From Gemmataceae bacterium (GTDB taxonomy: Bacteria > Planctomycetota > Planctomycetia > Gemmatales > Gemmataceae): a stretch of DNA of 64,000 nucleotides. This document shows, in pieces, positions 44,631 through 53,648 of the stretch (positions are counted from its first letter, which is position 1; every line of letters begins with the position of its first letter). A program made the translations under genes and the position numbers. The notes below the pieces were generated by a model. That model did no database searches and was not told where the DNA came from. It saw nothing but the letters and a program-made list of their open reading frames with translations. The DNA is taken from assembly GCA_009697105.1 (NCBI GenBank), contig SIAQ01000010.1:1-64000 (forward strand). The letters run 5' to 3'.

Positions 44631-47198
44631 ATGACAAACAGACGTTGCTTTTCAGGTTTGGTGGTAATTACTGCTACCATCGTGGCATCGGCGATATTCT
44701 CGTTGCCGGCGTACGGGCAGTTCATCAATGGACACCAATGGCCGGTGCCACGCTTGAATACGCTGACGCCGCCGGGCGGTAAAGTGGGCACGACTGTCGA
44801 AGTGACGTTTGCGGGCACGGAGGTTGAACAACCGGATGCCTTGCTGTTCAGCCATCCGGGGATCAAGGGGGTGCCGGTCATTCCGCCTCCGCCCGTAGTC
44901 GATCCGAAGGCGAAGCCCGATCCGAAGGCGAAACCGGTGGTCGCGCCGCCGATCACGAAGTTCAACGTGACGATCGCCGCCGATGTGCCTCCGGGGGATT
45001 ACGACGCCCGGCTCGTCAACAAGAATGGTATCAGCAACCCCCGCCGATTCGCTGTCGGCACGTTTATCGAAGTCGCGGAGAAGGAGCCGAACAACGATGT
45101 CGAGCAGGTCCAGAAGATCGAGCTTGGCACGACGGTCAGCGGCACCATCGCCGCCGCCATTGATGTGGATTACTTCAGCTTCGACGGCAAAAAAGGGCAG
45201 CGCGTACTGGTGGTTTGTCGCGCGTCCGGCATCGACAGTAAGCTTGATCCGGAGATTCGCGTCATCGGTGTGGGCGGGCGCGAGTTGACCTACTATCGGC
45301 CGTCGCCTGGCCAGGACGGCATGGCCGACGTCACCATTCCCGAGGACGGCGAATATTTGATTCGCCTGAACAAATTCACCTACACCGTCGGCGGGGTCGA
45401 CTATTTCTATCGTCTCACCGTCGGCACCATGCCTTACATCGACGCCGTTTTTCCGCCCGTGATCGAGCCGGGTAAGACGGCAACTGTCACGCTGTTCGGT
45501 CGCAACCTGCCCGGCGGCAAGCTCGATCCGGCGTCCGTCATCAATGGTCAGGTGCTCGAAAAAGCTACGGTTTCAATCACCGCCCCCGCCGACCTGGCTT
45601 TGCGTTCCCAGCTTAAATACTCCGGATCGATCGCCCCTCTGGCAGGCACGCTGGATGGATTCGAATATCGCATCAACGGCCCAACAGGCGCCTCCAACCC
45701 GATTTTCATCGGTTACTCCAGCGCTCCCGTCGTGATCGAGAACGACGACAACGACACCGTCGAGAAGGCCCAGGCCGTTGCTGTGCCTTGCGAAATTGCT
45801 GGCCGAATCGACAAGAAGCGCGATCGCGACTGGTACGCCTTCGAAGCGAGGAAGGGCGACGTTCTGATGATCGAGGTATCGAGCCATCGCTTCGGGTCGC
45901 CGACCGATATGTATTTCGTGCTCAAGAATCTCGCCACGAAAGCGGATATCGTCCTGCAAGATGATACGATCGAAACGGTGAGCAATCGCTTCTTCACGGC
46001 CAACCGCGATCCGCAGCCGTATCGGTTCGTTGTACCAGCGGATGGCAAGTTCCACCTGATGGTTGCAAGCCACACGGGCGACAATCACGCCGATCCGACG
46101 CATCAATACCGCATGCGGATTACGGCCGAAAGGCCCGACTTCCGTTTGTTCGTCATGCCTGCGGATGAGAATAGGCCTGATTCGTGTCGGGTTGGCCAAG
46201 GCGGCACGCATCATTATACGGTGTATGCCGTGCGAAACGATAGTTTCCGCGGCGACATTGCCCTGAGCGTTGAAGGTCTCCCGGCAGGCGTGAGCTGCGC
46301 GGTCCAGACGTTGTCGGGCAACATGAAGTTTACGCAACTCGTCCTCGCCGCCGCCGACAACGCCGCCGAATTCACGGGCTTCGTGAAGGTCGTCGGCACC
46401 GCGACTGTCAACGGGCAGAAGGTCGTGCAGCAGGCCCGTCCCGCGAGTGTTGTCTGGGCTGTTCCGATGCAGCAGAACATTCCGACCATCACGCGGCTCA
46501 ATGCCGATTTGGCATTGGCGATTCGCGACAAGGCGCCAGCCAAGTTTATCGCGACGATGGACAAGGCGGCGGTATCGATTGGCGACAATATTGATATCCC
46601 GCTGAAGTTGGTTCGGTCGTTCGCGGAATTCAAGGCGAATTTCCTGGTGGCGCCGGTTCCAGGAGAACTGCCGGTCGGCTTGACGTTCGCGAACCTGACC
46701 TTCGCGCCGGGCAAGGACGAATTGAAAGCTACAGTAACCGTCGCCGCCACCACGCTGCCCGGAACGTATAACGTCACGTTCCGCGGCTTCGCGACGATCT
46801 CGCCCGATCCGAAAGCGAAACCGGTGAACACGCTGCTCATCTCCACTCCAGTGCAACTCAAGGTCCTACCGAAACAGGTCGCCACCCTGACGGTGGACAA
46901 TGCAAACCCGACGGTAAAGGCCGGCGCCGAGACTGCCATCGCCGTGCGTGTCGCGCGACTGTTCGACTATGCCGACGCCTTCAAGGTTGAACTCATCCTG
47001 CCGCCGAACGTGAAGGGCGTGTCGGCTGATAACGTCACGATCGCCGCCGGCGCCAATGAAGCGAAAATGACGCTCCGCATCCCCGCAGGCACGCCGCCCG
47101 CGGCCTTGCAGAACCTGACCCTCCGCGCCACGGCCGTTGTCAATGGCAACGTGACCTTGACGCACGAAATCAAAATCGGTGTGAACATCGCGAAGTAG
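44631..47198 (+). CDS. Large secreted PPC-domain protein
   Basis: An 855-residue exported protein. A signal peptide (about residues 1-28, ending PAYG) leads to an IPT/TIG-like domain (TPPGGKVGTTVEVTFAG), a Pro/Lys low-complexity linker with duplicated DPKAKP units, a PPC domain (about 140-260: DVDYFSFDGKKGQRVLVVCRA), a second Ig-like domain, a second PPC domain (about 385-495: DRDWYAFEARKGDVLMIEVSS) and further beta-sandwiches to the end. It is a longer relative of the protein at 13583-15631. AAGGAG lies nine bases before the start. It precedes a cytochrome/WD40 gene, a pairing common in planctomycetes. No enzyme motif is seen. Confidence 0.85.
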   Translation: MTNRRCFSGLVVITATIVASAIFSLPAYGQFINGHQWPVPRLNTLTPPGGKVGTTVEVTFAGTEVEQPDALLFSHPGIKGVPVIPPPPVVDPKAKPDPKAKPVVAPPITKFNVTIAADVPPGDYDARLVNKNGISNPRRFAVGTFIEVAEKEPNNDVEQVQKIELGTTVSGTIAAAIDVDYFSFDGKKGQRVLVVCRASGIDSKLDPEIRVIGVGGRELTYYRPSPGQDGMADVTIPEDGEYLIRLNKFTYTVGGVDYFYRLTVGTMPYIDAVFPPVIEPGKTATVTLFGRNLPGGKLDPASVINGQVLEKATVSITAPADLALRSQLKYSGSIAPLAGTLDGFEYRINGPTGASNPIFIGYSSAPVVIENDDNDTVEKAQAVAVPCEIAGRIDKKRDRDWYAFEARKGDVLMIEVSSHRFGSPTDMYFVLKNLATKADIVLQDDTIETVSNRFFTANRDPQPYRFVVPADGKFHLMVASHTGDNHADPTHQYRMRITAERPDFRLFVMPADENRPDSCRVGQGGTHHYTVYAVRNDSFRGDIALSVEGLPAGVSCAVQTLSGNMKFTQLVLAAADNAAEFTGFVKVVGTATVNGQKVVQQARPASVVWAVPMQQNIPTITRLNADLALAIRDKAPAKFIATMDKAAVSIGDNIDIPLKLVRSFAEFKANFLVAPVPGELPVGLTFANLTFAPGKDELKATVTVAATTLPGTYNVTFRGFATISPDPKAKPVNTLLISTPVQLKVLPKQVATLTVDNANPTVKAGAETAIAVRVARLFDYADAFKVELILPPNVKGVSADNVTIAAGANEAKMTLRIPAGTPPAALQNLTLRATAVVNGNVTLTHEIKIGVNIAK

Positions 47199-47308
47199 TC
47201 GTCTGACTCGTTTAGCCGATCACTTTCGGCGAGCGAATCCTGTGTGTTGCGAAAAAATGATCGCGCTTGCCGAAAAGCGAGCGGCTGAACCTAAAATGGG
47301 AGTTTGCC

Positions 47309-48802
47309 ATGCGTTTCCTGCTCTGTTTCACAGTCGTCGCGCTCTCTCCGCTTGTCGCCGTCGCGCAAGAGAAGAAAGAGGCTGGCCCGATTGCCGAGAT
47401 TAAACTCGTTCGCAAGGATCCGGTGACCTACGAAGTCGTCGAACCGATCTTTGAAAAACGCTGTTTCGTTTGCCATTCTGGCAACATCAAAGAAGGCAAA
47501 CTCGACATCAGCAGCTATGAAGGGCTGATCAAGGGCGGCAAGCGCGGCGAATCGGTCAAGCCGGGCAAGTCGGCTGACAGCTTGCTCTACAAAGTCGTGC
47601 AACGTACCACGAAACCCTTCATGCCGCCGCGCGGTGAAGACCCGTGCACGGCAGAGGAAGTCGCGCTCATCAAGCTGTGGATCGACGGCGGCGCGAAAGC
47701 CCCGACGACGATTCGCAAACGCAAGGACCCGATCGTCAGCGCCCCGCCGGCGAGCATTAAAGTGGTCCGCGCCGTCGCTGTCAGCCCCGATAAGGCCGCC
47801 ATCGCCGCCGGGCGCAGCAATCAAATCCACATTTACGATGCGGGTTCGGGTAACCACATCCGCACGCTGCTTTCACCAGGTTTGAAGACGCCGGATGGCA
47901 AAGACATCAAGGCCGCTCATCTCTCCATCGTCGAGTCGATGGCCTGGTCACCCGATGGCAAATACCTCGTCAGCGGCAGCTTCCGCGAAATCATCATCTG
48001 GGACGCCCTCACAGGCGAGCAACGCCACAAAATCACGGGCTTCGCACACGCAGTTGTCTCAGTCGCCTTCTCGATGGATAGCAAAATGTTCGCGACCGCC
48101 GGGGGCGAACCGACCGTCGAAGGCGAAGTCAAAATCTTCGAGATTCCGACATGGAAGCTCATCACCGACATCAAGAACGGCCACTCCGACACCGTCTATG
48201 GCCTTTCCTTCAGCCCACCCGATGTGCAGTACAACGACCCGAGCTACAAACCCAAAGATCCCAAGAACGCCAAGGATGTCAAGATGATCCCGCTGCCGCC
48301 GATGATCGCCACCGGCGCCGCGGACAAGTTCGTCAAGGTCTGGACTATCAACGACGGCAAGATGGTCAAGTCGTTTGAAGGCCACACGCATCACGTCCTC
48401 GATGTGGGTTGGTCGCCCGACGGCAAGCTGCTCGCTTCCGCCGGCGGCGACAACACTGTCAAGGTTTGGGACTTTGAAAAGGGCGAACAAGCTCGTACCA
48501 TCGCCGCTCATGGCAAACAAGTGACGCGCCTACTCTTCATCGGCAAGAAGACCGAGTTCCTCACGGCTGGCGGCGACAATTCCGTCAAGGCGTTCAACGC
48601 CGTCAACGGCGGCGCTCTCCGCACCTTCGCCGGTGCCACCGACTTCGTCTACGCCGTCGCTTGCAGTGCTGATGGCAGTGTCGTCGCCGCGGGTGGCGAG
48701 GATGGCGTTGTCCGCGTCTACAACGGAATCAACGCCACAATCCTCCGCTCGCTGCTACCGCCCGACGCGCAGCCGCCGATGAAGAAGGAAGAGAAGAAAT
48801 AG
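47309..48802 (+). CDS. Secreted cytochrome c-like/WD40 repeat protein
   Basis: A 497-residue exported protein with a signal peptide (residues 1-19, ending AVA), a planctomycete cytochrome C (PSCyt1) domain with heme motif CFVCH (residues 52-56) and the later MPPRGED, and a seven-bladed WD40 propeller from about residue 150 (AWSPDGKYLVSGS, GWSPDGKLLASAGGDNTVKVWD, AADKFVKVW). The start at 47309 has GGGAG eight bases upstream. A longer start at 47267 is not needed. It follows the PPC gene by 110 bases and is likely co-expressed. An intrinsic terminator follows. Its substrate is unknown. Confidence 0.93.
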   Translation: MRFLLCFTVVALSPLVAVAQEKKEAGPIAEIKLVRKDPVTYEVVEPIFEKRCFVCHSGNIKEGKLDISSYEGLIKGGKRGESVKPGKSADSLLYKVVQRTTKPFMPPRGEDPCTAEEVALIKLWIDGGAKAPTTIRKRKDPIVSAPPASIKVVRAVAVSPDKAAIAAGRSNQIHIYDAGSGNHIRTLLSPGLKTPDGKDIKAAHLSIVESMAWSPDGKYLVSGSFREIIIWDALTGEQRHKITGFAHAVVSVAFSMDSKMFATAGGEPTVEGEVKIFEIPTWKLITDIKNGHSDTVYGLSFSPPDVQYNDPSYKPKDPKNAKDVKMIPLPPMIATGAADKFVKVWTINDGKMVKSFEGHTHHVLDVGWSPDGKLLASAGGDNTVKVWDFEKGEQARTIAAHGKQVTRLLFIGKKTEFLTAGGDNSVKAFNAVNGGALRTFAGATDFVYAVACSADGSVVAAGGEDGVVRVYNGINATILRSLLPPDAQPPMKKEEKK

Positions 48803-48833
48803 GCTTTCGCCAAATCGTTTCATGATAAACAGA

Positions 48834-48870
48834 AAAGCCTCGCGGCTAATTACCGCGAGGCTTTCTTTTT
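48834..48870 (+). terminator. Intrinsic terminator of the PPC/WD40 unit
   Basis: AAAGCCTCGCGG (48834-48845) pairs perfectly with CCGCGAGGCTTT (48852-48863), with a six-base loop, followed by CTTTTT. It is 32 bases after the stop codon. Confidence 0.85.
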
Positions 48871-48884
48871 CGGATGCAATTCTA

Positions 48885-48962
48885 GAGGTGAGGTGTTCAG
48901 AACCTCTGGGATTACCTAAACGCGATCCCAAGGGTTCGGAGTACCTCACCCTTGGGCTTGCA
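48885..48962. repeat. Two inverted family A repeats
   Basis: One half, AGAGGTGAGGTGTTCAGAAC (48892-48911), and an inverse half (GGGTTCGGAGTACCTCACCC, near 48933-48952) face each other between the WD40 gene and the convergent EF-G gene. Both keep the GTGAGGTACTCCGAAC core seen at 2516 and 9404. Confidence 0.7.
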
Positions 48963-48974
48963 TTTTCATTTGCC

Positions 48975-51083
48975 TTAGCTCGCTTTGCGGATGTCCGCGA
49001 GTTCTTCCTTGACGGCGGCGTAGTGGCTAGGCTCCATGCTGAAGCTTGCCGTGCCACTGGTGGCGTTACGCAAATCGCTCGTGTAGCCGAAAAGTTCCGC
49101 GAGCGGGATGTATGCGTGCAGCATGCATCGCCCCTTGTCGGATGACAGGTTGAGGATGTTGCCTCGCCGGCGGTTGATGTCGCCTGCCAGCGTACCTTGA
49201 TAGCTGGATGGCGCGAGCACGACGACGTTCATGATCGGTTCGAGAATCACCAGTCCCGCCATCGTCTGGGCGTCGCGGAAGCTTTCGATCGCCGCCAGTT
49301 TGAACGTGTCAGCCGAGCTATCGACATCATGAGATTTTCCGTCGATTAGACTCGCACGCACGTCAACGAGCGGGAAGCCGTACTTGGCTCCCTTCACGCA
49401 GGCCAAGCGAAAACCCTGTTCGACGGACGGGATATACTCCTTCGGCACCGAACCGCCGAAGATTTCGTCGTAGAAGTAGATGTTGTTCGGATCGGGTTTC
49501 TCCTCCTCCTCCTCAAGTTCGAGGTGGAGTTGCTCGATCATTTCCTTCGACAACGGTTCGTACTTCATCTTGATGACGGCATACTTGCCGCGACCGCCGG
49601 ACTGCTTGATGTAGCGCGTCTCGAATTCCACTGCCTTGGCTAGGGTTTGGCGATATGCGACCATCGGTCTGCCGGCGGTGACTTGTACGCCGTGATCGCG
49701 TTGCAATTTATGGAGGCTCACTTCAAGATGCAACTCGCCCATGCCGCTGATGATGAGCTGGTTGGTCTCGACATCGGTTCTGGTCTTGAGGGTCGGATCA
49801 TCGCGAACCATTTTGCCGAGCGCTTCAGCCAATCTCGTTTCATCGACGTTCTTGGCCGGGATGATCGCCTGCGAGATGACCGGTTCGGGGAAACGAATCT
49901 CCTCGAGCGCGATCGGTTGTTCGTCCGAGCACAACGTATGCCCGGTAAACGTGTACTTCATGCCGACGACCGCGACGATTTCGCCCGCGCCGACGCTTTC
50001 GAGCCGATCCCGGCGATCGCCGAAGAGCCGGTAGATGTGGCTGATGCGTTCCTGCTTCTTGACGACGGGATTCAGGATGAACTCGCCCGGCCTCAAAACG
50101 CCCGAGTAGATGCGCAAGAAGACCAAATCGCCATGCTTTTCGCTGACGGTCTTGAACGCCAGTGCGGAGAACGGTTCGCTGTCGAGGGGCTTGCGTTCGA
50201 GTTTTTCTTTTGTTTTCGGATGCGTACCGGGAACTGCCGGACGATCCGCGGGCGACGGCAGATAATCGCTGACGGCATCGAGGAGTAAACGTACGCCGTT
50301 GTACAATTTGGACGACCCGCAATGAACCGGCGTGAGTTTGCCGTTCAGTGTGCCGACGCGCAGGGCGTGGCGGATCATTTCCTCGGTGACGTGCGTGCCT
50401 TCGAGGATTGCCGTCAGCAATTCGTCACAGCCATGCGAGGCGGCGTCGAGCAGTTTCTCGCGCCACGTGGCGGCGTCAGCGACATACGCAGCGGGAATCG
50501 GTTCCCAGGTATAGTTCATGTTCGTCGTGTCGGTCGGGTCTTGCTTCCAGAACTTCATGCGGATCAAATCGATCACGCCCTCGAATTGGTCGCTTTGTCC
50601 CGCCGGGATCGTGCAGACCGCTGCCGTGATACCGAGCTTATCGCGCATTTGGTCCAGGCAGCCATAAAAATCGGCGCCCATGCGGTCGAGTTTGTTGACG
50701 AACGCCAGGCGCGGCACGTTGTGCCGATTCGCCTGATACCATACGGTCTCGGATTGCACTTCGACGCCGCCGACGGCGCAGAAGACGCCGATCGCGCCAT
50801 CGAGCACGCGCAGCGAGCGTTCGACCTCGGCCGTGAAATCGACGTGGCCGGGCGTGTCGATCAGGGTGTACTGAAAGTCTTTCCACTCAAGGGAGACGGC
50901 AGCACTGTTGATGGTGATGCCTTTGGCTTTTTCAAGCGGGTCGTAGTCGGTGGTGGTGTTGCCGTCATCGACATCGCCGGCTTTGTGTTTCGAGCCGCCG
51001 AAATAGAGGATGCGTTCCGTGGTGGTGGTTTTTCCCGCGTCCACGTGTGCGATGATGCCGATATTGCGAAGTTTTTCGAGCAT
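48975..51083 (-). CDS. fusA: Elongation factor G
   Basis: A 702-residue translational GTPase with the G1 loop (AHVDAGKTTTTE, residues 12-23), G2/G3 (DTPGHVDF) and G4 (NKLD), followed by domains II-V ending in the usual C-terminal helix. It catalyses ribosomal translocation. An acidic insertion (EEEEEKPDPNN, about 49470-49510) lies in domain IV, where many EF-Gs lack it, and the switch I region reads GITINSAAVS instead of the usual GITITSAA. The gene stands alone, away from any rpsL-rpsG-tuf set, so it may be a second, diverged EF-G paralogue (inference). The start at 51083 is the only reasonable choice. Confidence 0.95.
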   Translation of the reverse strand: MLEKLRNIGIIAHVDAGKTTTTERILYFGGSKHKAGDVDDGNTTTDYDPLEKAKGITINSAAVSLEWKDFQYTLIDTPGHVDFTAEVERSLRVLDGAIGVFCAVGGVEVQSETVWYQANRHNVPRLAFVNKLDRMGADFYGCLDQMRDKLGITAAVCTIPAGQSDQFEGVIDLIRMKFWKQDPTDTTNMNYTWEPIPAAYVADAATWREKLLDAASHGCDELLTAILEGTHVTEEMIRHALRVGTLNGKLTPVHCGSSKLYNGVRLLLDAVSDYLPSPADRPAVPGTHPKTKEKLERKPLDSEPFSALAFKTVSEKHGDLVFLRIYSGVLRPGEFILNPVVKKQERISHIYRLFGDRRDRLESVGAGEIVAVVGMKYTFTGHTLCSDEQPIALEEIRFPEPVISQAIIPAKNVDETRLAEALGKMVRDDPTLKTRTDVETNQLIISGMGELHLEVSLHKLQRDHGVQVTAGRPMVAYRQTLAKAVEFETRYIKQSGGRGKYAVIKMKYEPLSKEMIEQLHLELEEEEEKPDPNNIYFYDEIFGGSVPKEYIPSVEQGFRLACVKGAKYGFPLVDVRASLIDGKSHDVDSSADTFKLAAIESFRDAQTMAGLVILEPIMNVVVLAPSSYQGTLAGDINRRRGNILNLSSDKGRCMLHAYIPLAELFGYTSDLRNATSGTASFSMEPSHYAAVKEELADIRKAS

Positions 51084-51826
51084 GACTGGCGGTGGCGTCC
51101 TTGTTTAGCGTCCGGAAAGAACTTGCGAGCGCTAAACGAAAAAACCGAGACCGTCTCCTGAGGTAAAAAAACAGGCGGCCCGCCGGGGAACCGATCTCCG
51201 GTGAGTTGGCGCTCTTGAAGGTAGTTTTTGGACTGCTAGGGTTGTTGCCGGGTTCGACCTAGTTCTCCCCGGCAGAGAGAACATCCAATTCAGGACGTAG
51301 TAAAGGGAACAGTCCATTCCAAATAACCCTGATTTCGCGTAAAGCGAAACTGGTGTGAGTATTATAACTTTCGATGCAGTTTTGTCGAGAGGAACTCTAA
51401 AAAATCGGAGTGGATGACTTTCAGGTCGCCATCACTTCTTCCGCATATTCTTTTAAATCAGCATCGTCCGTCGTAGGCGTTTATTGCGAAATTTGCAAAT
51501 CCGCCTCGTCGCCGCCATCCGTGATGTTCCTCCAAAAAACCGTGTCAAAATCACCAGGCTCCTCCATGATCTGAAGTAGATGCGAATATCAGGCTTGGCA
51601 ATCACTGCCTGCTTTGCAACAATCACCGTTATACCTTCGGCGAATGGGATAGTCGTTTTTCCGAGCCGCGACCGTGAGGGAGCGGCCGACAGCAAACGCA
51701 CGGCATCCTGTCGGCCGCTCCCTCACGGTCGCGGCTTAGAACCGATTCGATTCGTCCGAAAATGCGACATTTCCAACCGTGTGAAGTATACATCAACCGT
51801 AGCCCAACGCACAAGCGGAATCAGGT
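51084..51826. other. Intergenic region with family B and D palindromes
   Basis: Family B variant arms GTTTAGCGTCCG (51103-51114) and CGAGCGCTAAAC (51126-51137) sit in the leader of the EF-G gene. A family D palindrome is at 51664-51736 and is listed separately. I see no gene. A minus-strand stretch near 51440-51570 reads like a broken short gene (MEEPGDFDTVFWRN, stop, DADLKEYAEEVMAT) but cannot be supported. Confidence 0.5.
51655..51736. repeat. Palindromic repeat, family D (intergenic copy)
   Basis: The arms, starting AGCCGCGACCGTGAGGGAGC (51664-51692), are perfectly complementary to 51708-51736 over 29 bases with a 15-base loop. The left flank GTCGTTTTTCCG is shared with the coding copy at 40176-40187. 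Confidence 0.85.
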
Positions 51827-52270
51827 ATGAATGACTCAAGCAATGCTGATTTTGAAACCGACCCGCGATTTCCGTCCGGGCCTTGGGCGGGCTACTTCCT
51901 GCAGAAGGCCTTGCCTGGCAAACATCAAATGGAACTTCGCCTTGCCTTCCGCGCCGGCCAAATGCTCGGCGAAGGGCGCGATTGGGTGGGTGCATTCACT
52001 ATCAACGGCCAGTACGACATCGTCGACGGCAAGTGCTGGTGGCACAAAAAATACGTCGGCAAGCACGACGTCTATTACAAAGGCTTCAACGAAGATAAAG
52101 GCATTTGGGGCATCTGGGAGATCAGCCATCCCAGTTATGGCGTCGCTACCGGCGGGTTTCACATTTGGCCCGAAGGCATCGGCGACGGCCCTGCCGATCA
52201 CCTCGAAGCGGAAGCCGAACCGCCCGTCGCGAAACATGAAGAGGCGGTGGAATTGGTGGAGACACGTTAG
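51827..52270 (+). CDS. Conserved-looking hypothetical protein (147 aa)
   Basis: The product contains DPRFPSGPWAGYFLQKALPG, ELRLAFRAGQMLGEGRDWVG, KCWWHKKYVGKHDVYYKGF and GIWGIWEISH. This is an aromatic-rich, beta-strand pattern suggesting one compact domain of about 110 residues followed by an acidic tail. There is no signal peptide. It resembles a small conserved planctomycete family without a known function. The start at 51827 follows a weak AGG. A second Met-free reading is not possible. It is convergent with aroC, with a family B palindrome between the stops. Confidence 0.65.
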   Translation: MNDSSNADFETDPRFPSGPWAGYFLQKALPGKHQMELRLAFRAGQMLGEGRDWVGAFTINGQYDIVDGKCWWHKKYVGKHDVYYKGFNEDKGIWGIWEISHPSYGVATGGFHIWPEGIGDGPADHLEAEAEPPVAKHEEAVELVETR

Positions 52271-52280
52271 TTTCGGCATT

Positions 52281-52335
52281 CCGTTGGGCGTTCAGCGCTC
52301 GCAGCGAACTATCCGAACGCTAAACGACAAGCGGG
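52281..52335. repeat. Family B palindrome between convergent genes
   Basis: CCGTTGGGCGTTCAGCGCTCG (52281-52301) pairs imperfectly with CGAACGCTAAACGACAAGCGG (52314-52334). It lies between the stops of the hypothetical gene and aroC and would terminate both. Confidence 0.75.
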
Positions 52336-52341
52336 ATGTGC

Positions 52342-53436
52342 TCACGCAAAATGCCCGCACTGCGCTCGAAAACGCAGCCAATGATCTACCAGCACTAGCG
52401 CGAACATCGCTTCGCCCATGACGACGAACCTCGGCAACAGGCACGGGTCGTGTCGGCCTTTCGTCGCGATCTCCGTCGGCTCGCCGGCGCGATTGACGGT
52501 TCGCTGCGGGCGTGGCAGGCTGCTCGTGGGCTTCAGCGCAACTCGGCACAGGATCGGTTCGCCGCTCGATATTCCGCCAAGCATCCCACCATGGCGATTC
52601 GTTTCTGTACCAATTGTCCCGTCGGGTTTGCGAATGAACGCATCGTTGCATTCGCTGCCGCGCATGGTGGCAACGCGAAAACCGGCGCCATACTCAAACG
52701 CCGTGACGGCGGGCAGCGAGAGCATCGCTTTCGCCAGGTCGGCCTTGAGCTTGTCGAAGACCGGTTCGCCCAAGCCTGGCGGTACACCGGTGGCGACGAG
52801 TTGGCAGATGCCACCGATCGAATCACGATCCTTGCGAACCGCCTCAATCAGCTGGATCATCTCAACAGCGACGGCCGAGTCGGGACAGCGCACCTCGTTG
52901 GCTTCGACTTGCTCCAGGGTGACTGCGGTCGGATCGGCGATCTCGGCACAAATGGGACCGACCTGCGCGACATACCCCAGCACGCGCATGCCGGCCTGTG
53001 TGAGCAACTTTTTGGCGATTGCGCCGGCGGCGACGCGGCAGATCGTCTCGCGGGCGCTGGAGCGCCCACCGCCGCGGTAGTCGCGAAAGCCGAACTTGGC
53101 GTCGAAAGTGAAGTCGGCATGACCGGGGCGGTACTTGTCCTTGATGTCGCCGTAGTCCTTGCTGCGTTGATCGCGGTTGTGAAAGACGATGCCGATCGGC
53201 GTGCCATCAGTCTTGCCCTCGAAAACGCCGGACCAAATTTCAGGCAGGTCGTCTTCGTCCCGCTGGGTTACGATACTCGATTGGCCTGGACGCCGTCGGC
53301 GTAGGTCGGGGATTAGGTCGTCTTCAGAAAGCGGCAAGCCGGGTGGGCAGCCGTCTACAATGGCGACATACCCCGGCCCATGGCTGACGCCGGCGGTGGT
53401 GACGCGAAACAGTTGCCCGAAAGTATTGCCTGCCAT
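52342..53436 (-). CDS. aroC: Chorismate synthase
   Basis: A 364-residue enzyme that converts 5-enolpyruvylshikimate-3-phosphate to chorismate, the last common step of aromatic biosynthesis, using reduced FMN. It carries GNTFGQLFRVTTAGVSHGPGY near the N-terminus, RPGHADFTFDAKFGFRDYRGGGRSSARET in the active-site region, and NDAFIRKPDG plus NRHGGMLGG. MFALVLVDHWL is near the end. The start at 53436 gives the normal N-terminus. An upstream in-frame ATG (53469) would add 11 residues. It stands alone on the minus strand. Confidence 0.98.
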   Translation of the reverse strand: MAGNTFGQLFRVTTAGVSHGPGYVAIVDGCPPGLPLSEDDLIPDLRRRRPGQSSIVTQRDEDDLPEIWSGVFEGKTDGTPIGIVFHNRDQRSKDYGDIKDKYRPGHADFTFDAKFGFRDYRGGGRSSARETICRVAAGAIAKKLLTQAGMRVLGYVAQVGPICAEIADPTAVTLEQVEANEVRCPDSAVAVEMIQLIEAVRKDRDSIGGICQLVATGVPPGLGEPVFDKLKADLAKAMLSLPAVTAFEYGAGFRVATMRGSECNDAFIRKPDGTIGTETNRHGGMLGGISSGEPILCRVALKPTSSLPRPQRTVNRAGEPTEIATKGRHDPCLLPRFVVMGEAMFALVLVDHWLRFRAQCGHFA

Positions 53437-53517
53437 GGTGTGTGTCTTACTTGTGTTGTGGAAGCCCAACAGCTGCCGTGCTCCGTTGGCATTGTAGACG
53501 CCACCGCCAAAAGATGA

Positions 53518-53625
53518 TTTCCGAGGCTGAAGCGTAAGCGAGGCGGCCTGAATGCCTCTTCAGCCTCCGACGGAAAATTGCCTTTTGTCGGTCGCGACAT
53601 TGTACAGCGCTAAACAAAAACAATC
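53518..53625. repeat. Degenerate palindromes upstream of aroC
   Basis: CCGAGGCTGAAGCGTAAGCG (53520-53539) and CTTCAGCCTCCGACGG (53562-53577) form a diverged family C-like hairpin. A half copy of family B (CAGCGCTAAAC) follows at 53606-53616. Confidence 0.55.
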
Positions 53626-53648
53626 GGACTTTTGTCGATAGGGCCTTC

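Noticed and set aside
44341-44637. 98-codon minus-strand gene before the PPC gene
   Set aside because: Protein-like in parts, but no start signal, and it overlaps the PPC gene start. Kept only as a note in the intergenic entry.
51453-51701. Short minus-strand gene in the EF-G leader region
   Set aside because: Part of it is the family D palindrome. The remainder is broken by stops in the more protein-like frame.
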